A stretch of DNA of 64,000 nt from Azospirillum brasilense (GTDB taxonomy: Bacteria; Pseudomonadota; Alphaproteobacteria; Azospirillales; Azospirillaceae). The translations under genes and the position numbers were made by a program. Shown piece after piece: positions 63,934-64,000 of the stretch (its first letter is position 1; each line of letters opens with the position of its first letter). Location: the NCBI RefSeq assembly GCF_007827795.1, contig NZ_VITI01000015.1:31485-95484 (forward strand). Direction: 5' to 3'. The notes under the pieces are model-generated. The model saw only the letters and a list, made by a program, of their open reading frames with translations. It did not search any database and was not told the origin of the DNA.

Positions 63934-64000
63934 ATGGCTCTGGTGAAGGCCCGGAAGATCGATGGAGCGAAGCCCGCGGCGGTCGTGGAGGGCGGCGATC
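63934..64000 (+). CDS. Start of a second soluble MCP, 3' partial
   Basis: Twenty-two codons are visible: MALVKARKIDGAKPAAVVEGGD. The opening MALVK-x-(R/K)-K/R-ID matches that of the MCP at 59246 (MALVKKKRIDTA), so this is very likely a paralogue of the same receptor type. GGAGG lies seven bases before the ATG. The gene runs off the right edge. Confidence 0.7.
   Translation, partial: MALVKARKIDGAKPAAVVEGGD

Overview
The window looks like a chromosome or large-replicon segment of a high-GC alphaproteobacterium. The combination of a lanthanide-type methanol dehydrogenase (XoxF), the bacterial tetrahydromethanopterin (H4MPT) formaldehyde pathway, a rhizobial-type glycerol operon (glpDSTPQUV plus glpK) and a dense chemosensory cluster fits an Azospirillum-like member of the Rhodospirillales. 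That placement is inference from gene content; no 16S or other marker is present. No rRNA, tRNA or CRISPR array was seen.

Layout. (1) 1-7693: the 3' part of a giant repeat adhesin with C-terminal calcium-binding RTX repeats, open at the left edge. (2) 7.7-39.2 kb: a methylotrophy island. It holds an orphan 26-residue pqqA; periplasmic 'quinoprotein relay' proteins (SoxYZ-like carrier, zinc metallohydrolase, ABC system with a beta-propeller protein, small secreted unknowns); the H4MPT enzymes fae, mch, mtdB and fhcBADC; beta-RFAP synthase and other cofactor genes (several ATP-grasp ligases, CitG-like, HisA-like, FolB-like, DHPS-like proteins and MfnB/D/E/F-like methanofuran genes); and finally xoxF-xoxG-xoxJ, with a strong terminator after xoxF. 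Functionally, XoxF oxidises methanol to formaldehyde in the periplasm and passes electrons to the XoxG-like cytochrome. Fae, MtdB, Mch and the Fhc complex then carry the C1 unit on H4MPT and methylofuran to formate in the cytoplasm. Many neighbouring genes make the two cofactors.

(3) 39.2-43.1 kb: an AT-rich spacer upstream of xoxF, two small paralogous cysteine proteins, and a UdgX / radical-SAM DNA-repair pair. (4) 43.2-43.8 kb: decayed pieces of two unrelated insertion sequences. (5) 44.2-53.6 kb: glycerol or glycerol-3-phosphate uptake and catabolism, glpD, glpSTPQUV and glpK, with a candidate DeoR/GlpR operator but no glpR in the window. A short-chain dehydrogenase and a flavodoxin-like gene trail glpK. 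(6) 55.0-57.9 kb: citrate synthase, an aldose-1-epimerase-like gene and a MarC-family membrane protein. (7) 58.1-64.0 kb: a chemosensory cluster of CheY-like, CheC-like, a soluble MCP with two signalling tips, a triple-CheW protein, CheB, and the first 22 codons of a second soluble MCP at the right edge.

A dispersed intergenic palindromic repeat occurs twice (27.9 and 51.9 kb); the second copy is enlarged by a 59-base block of two perfect hairpins. Best leads for a second look are the two small paralogous cysteine proteins, the XoxJ-CXXCW fusion, the orphan pqqA, the PQQ-linked ABC system that pairs an importer-type binding protein with an exporter-type permease, and the unusual chemosensory proteins.
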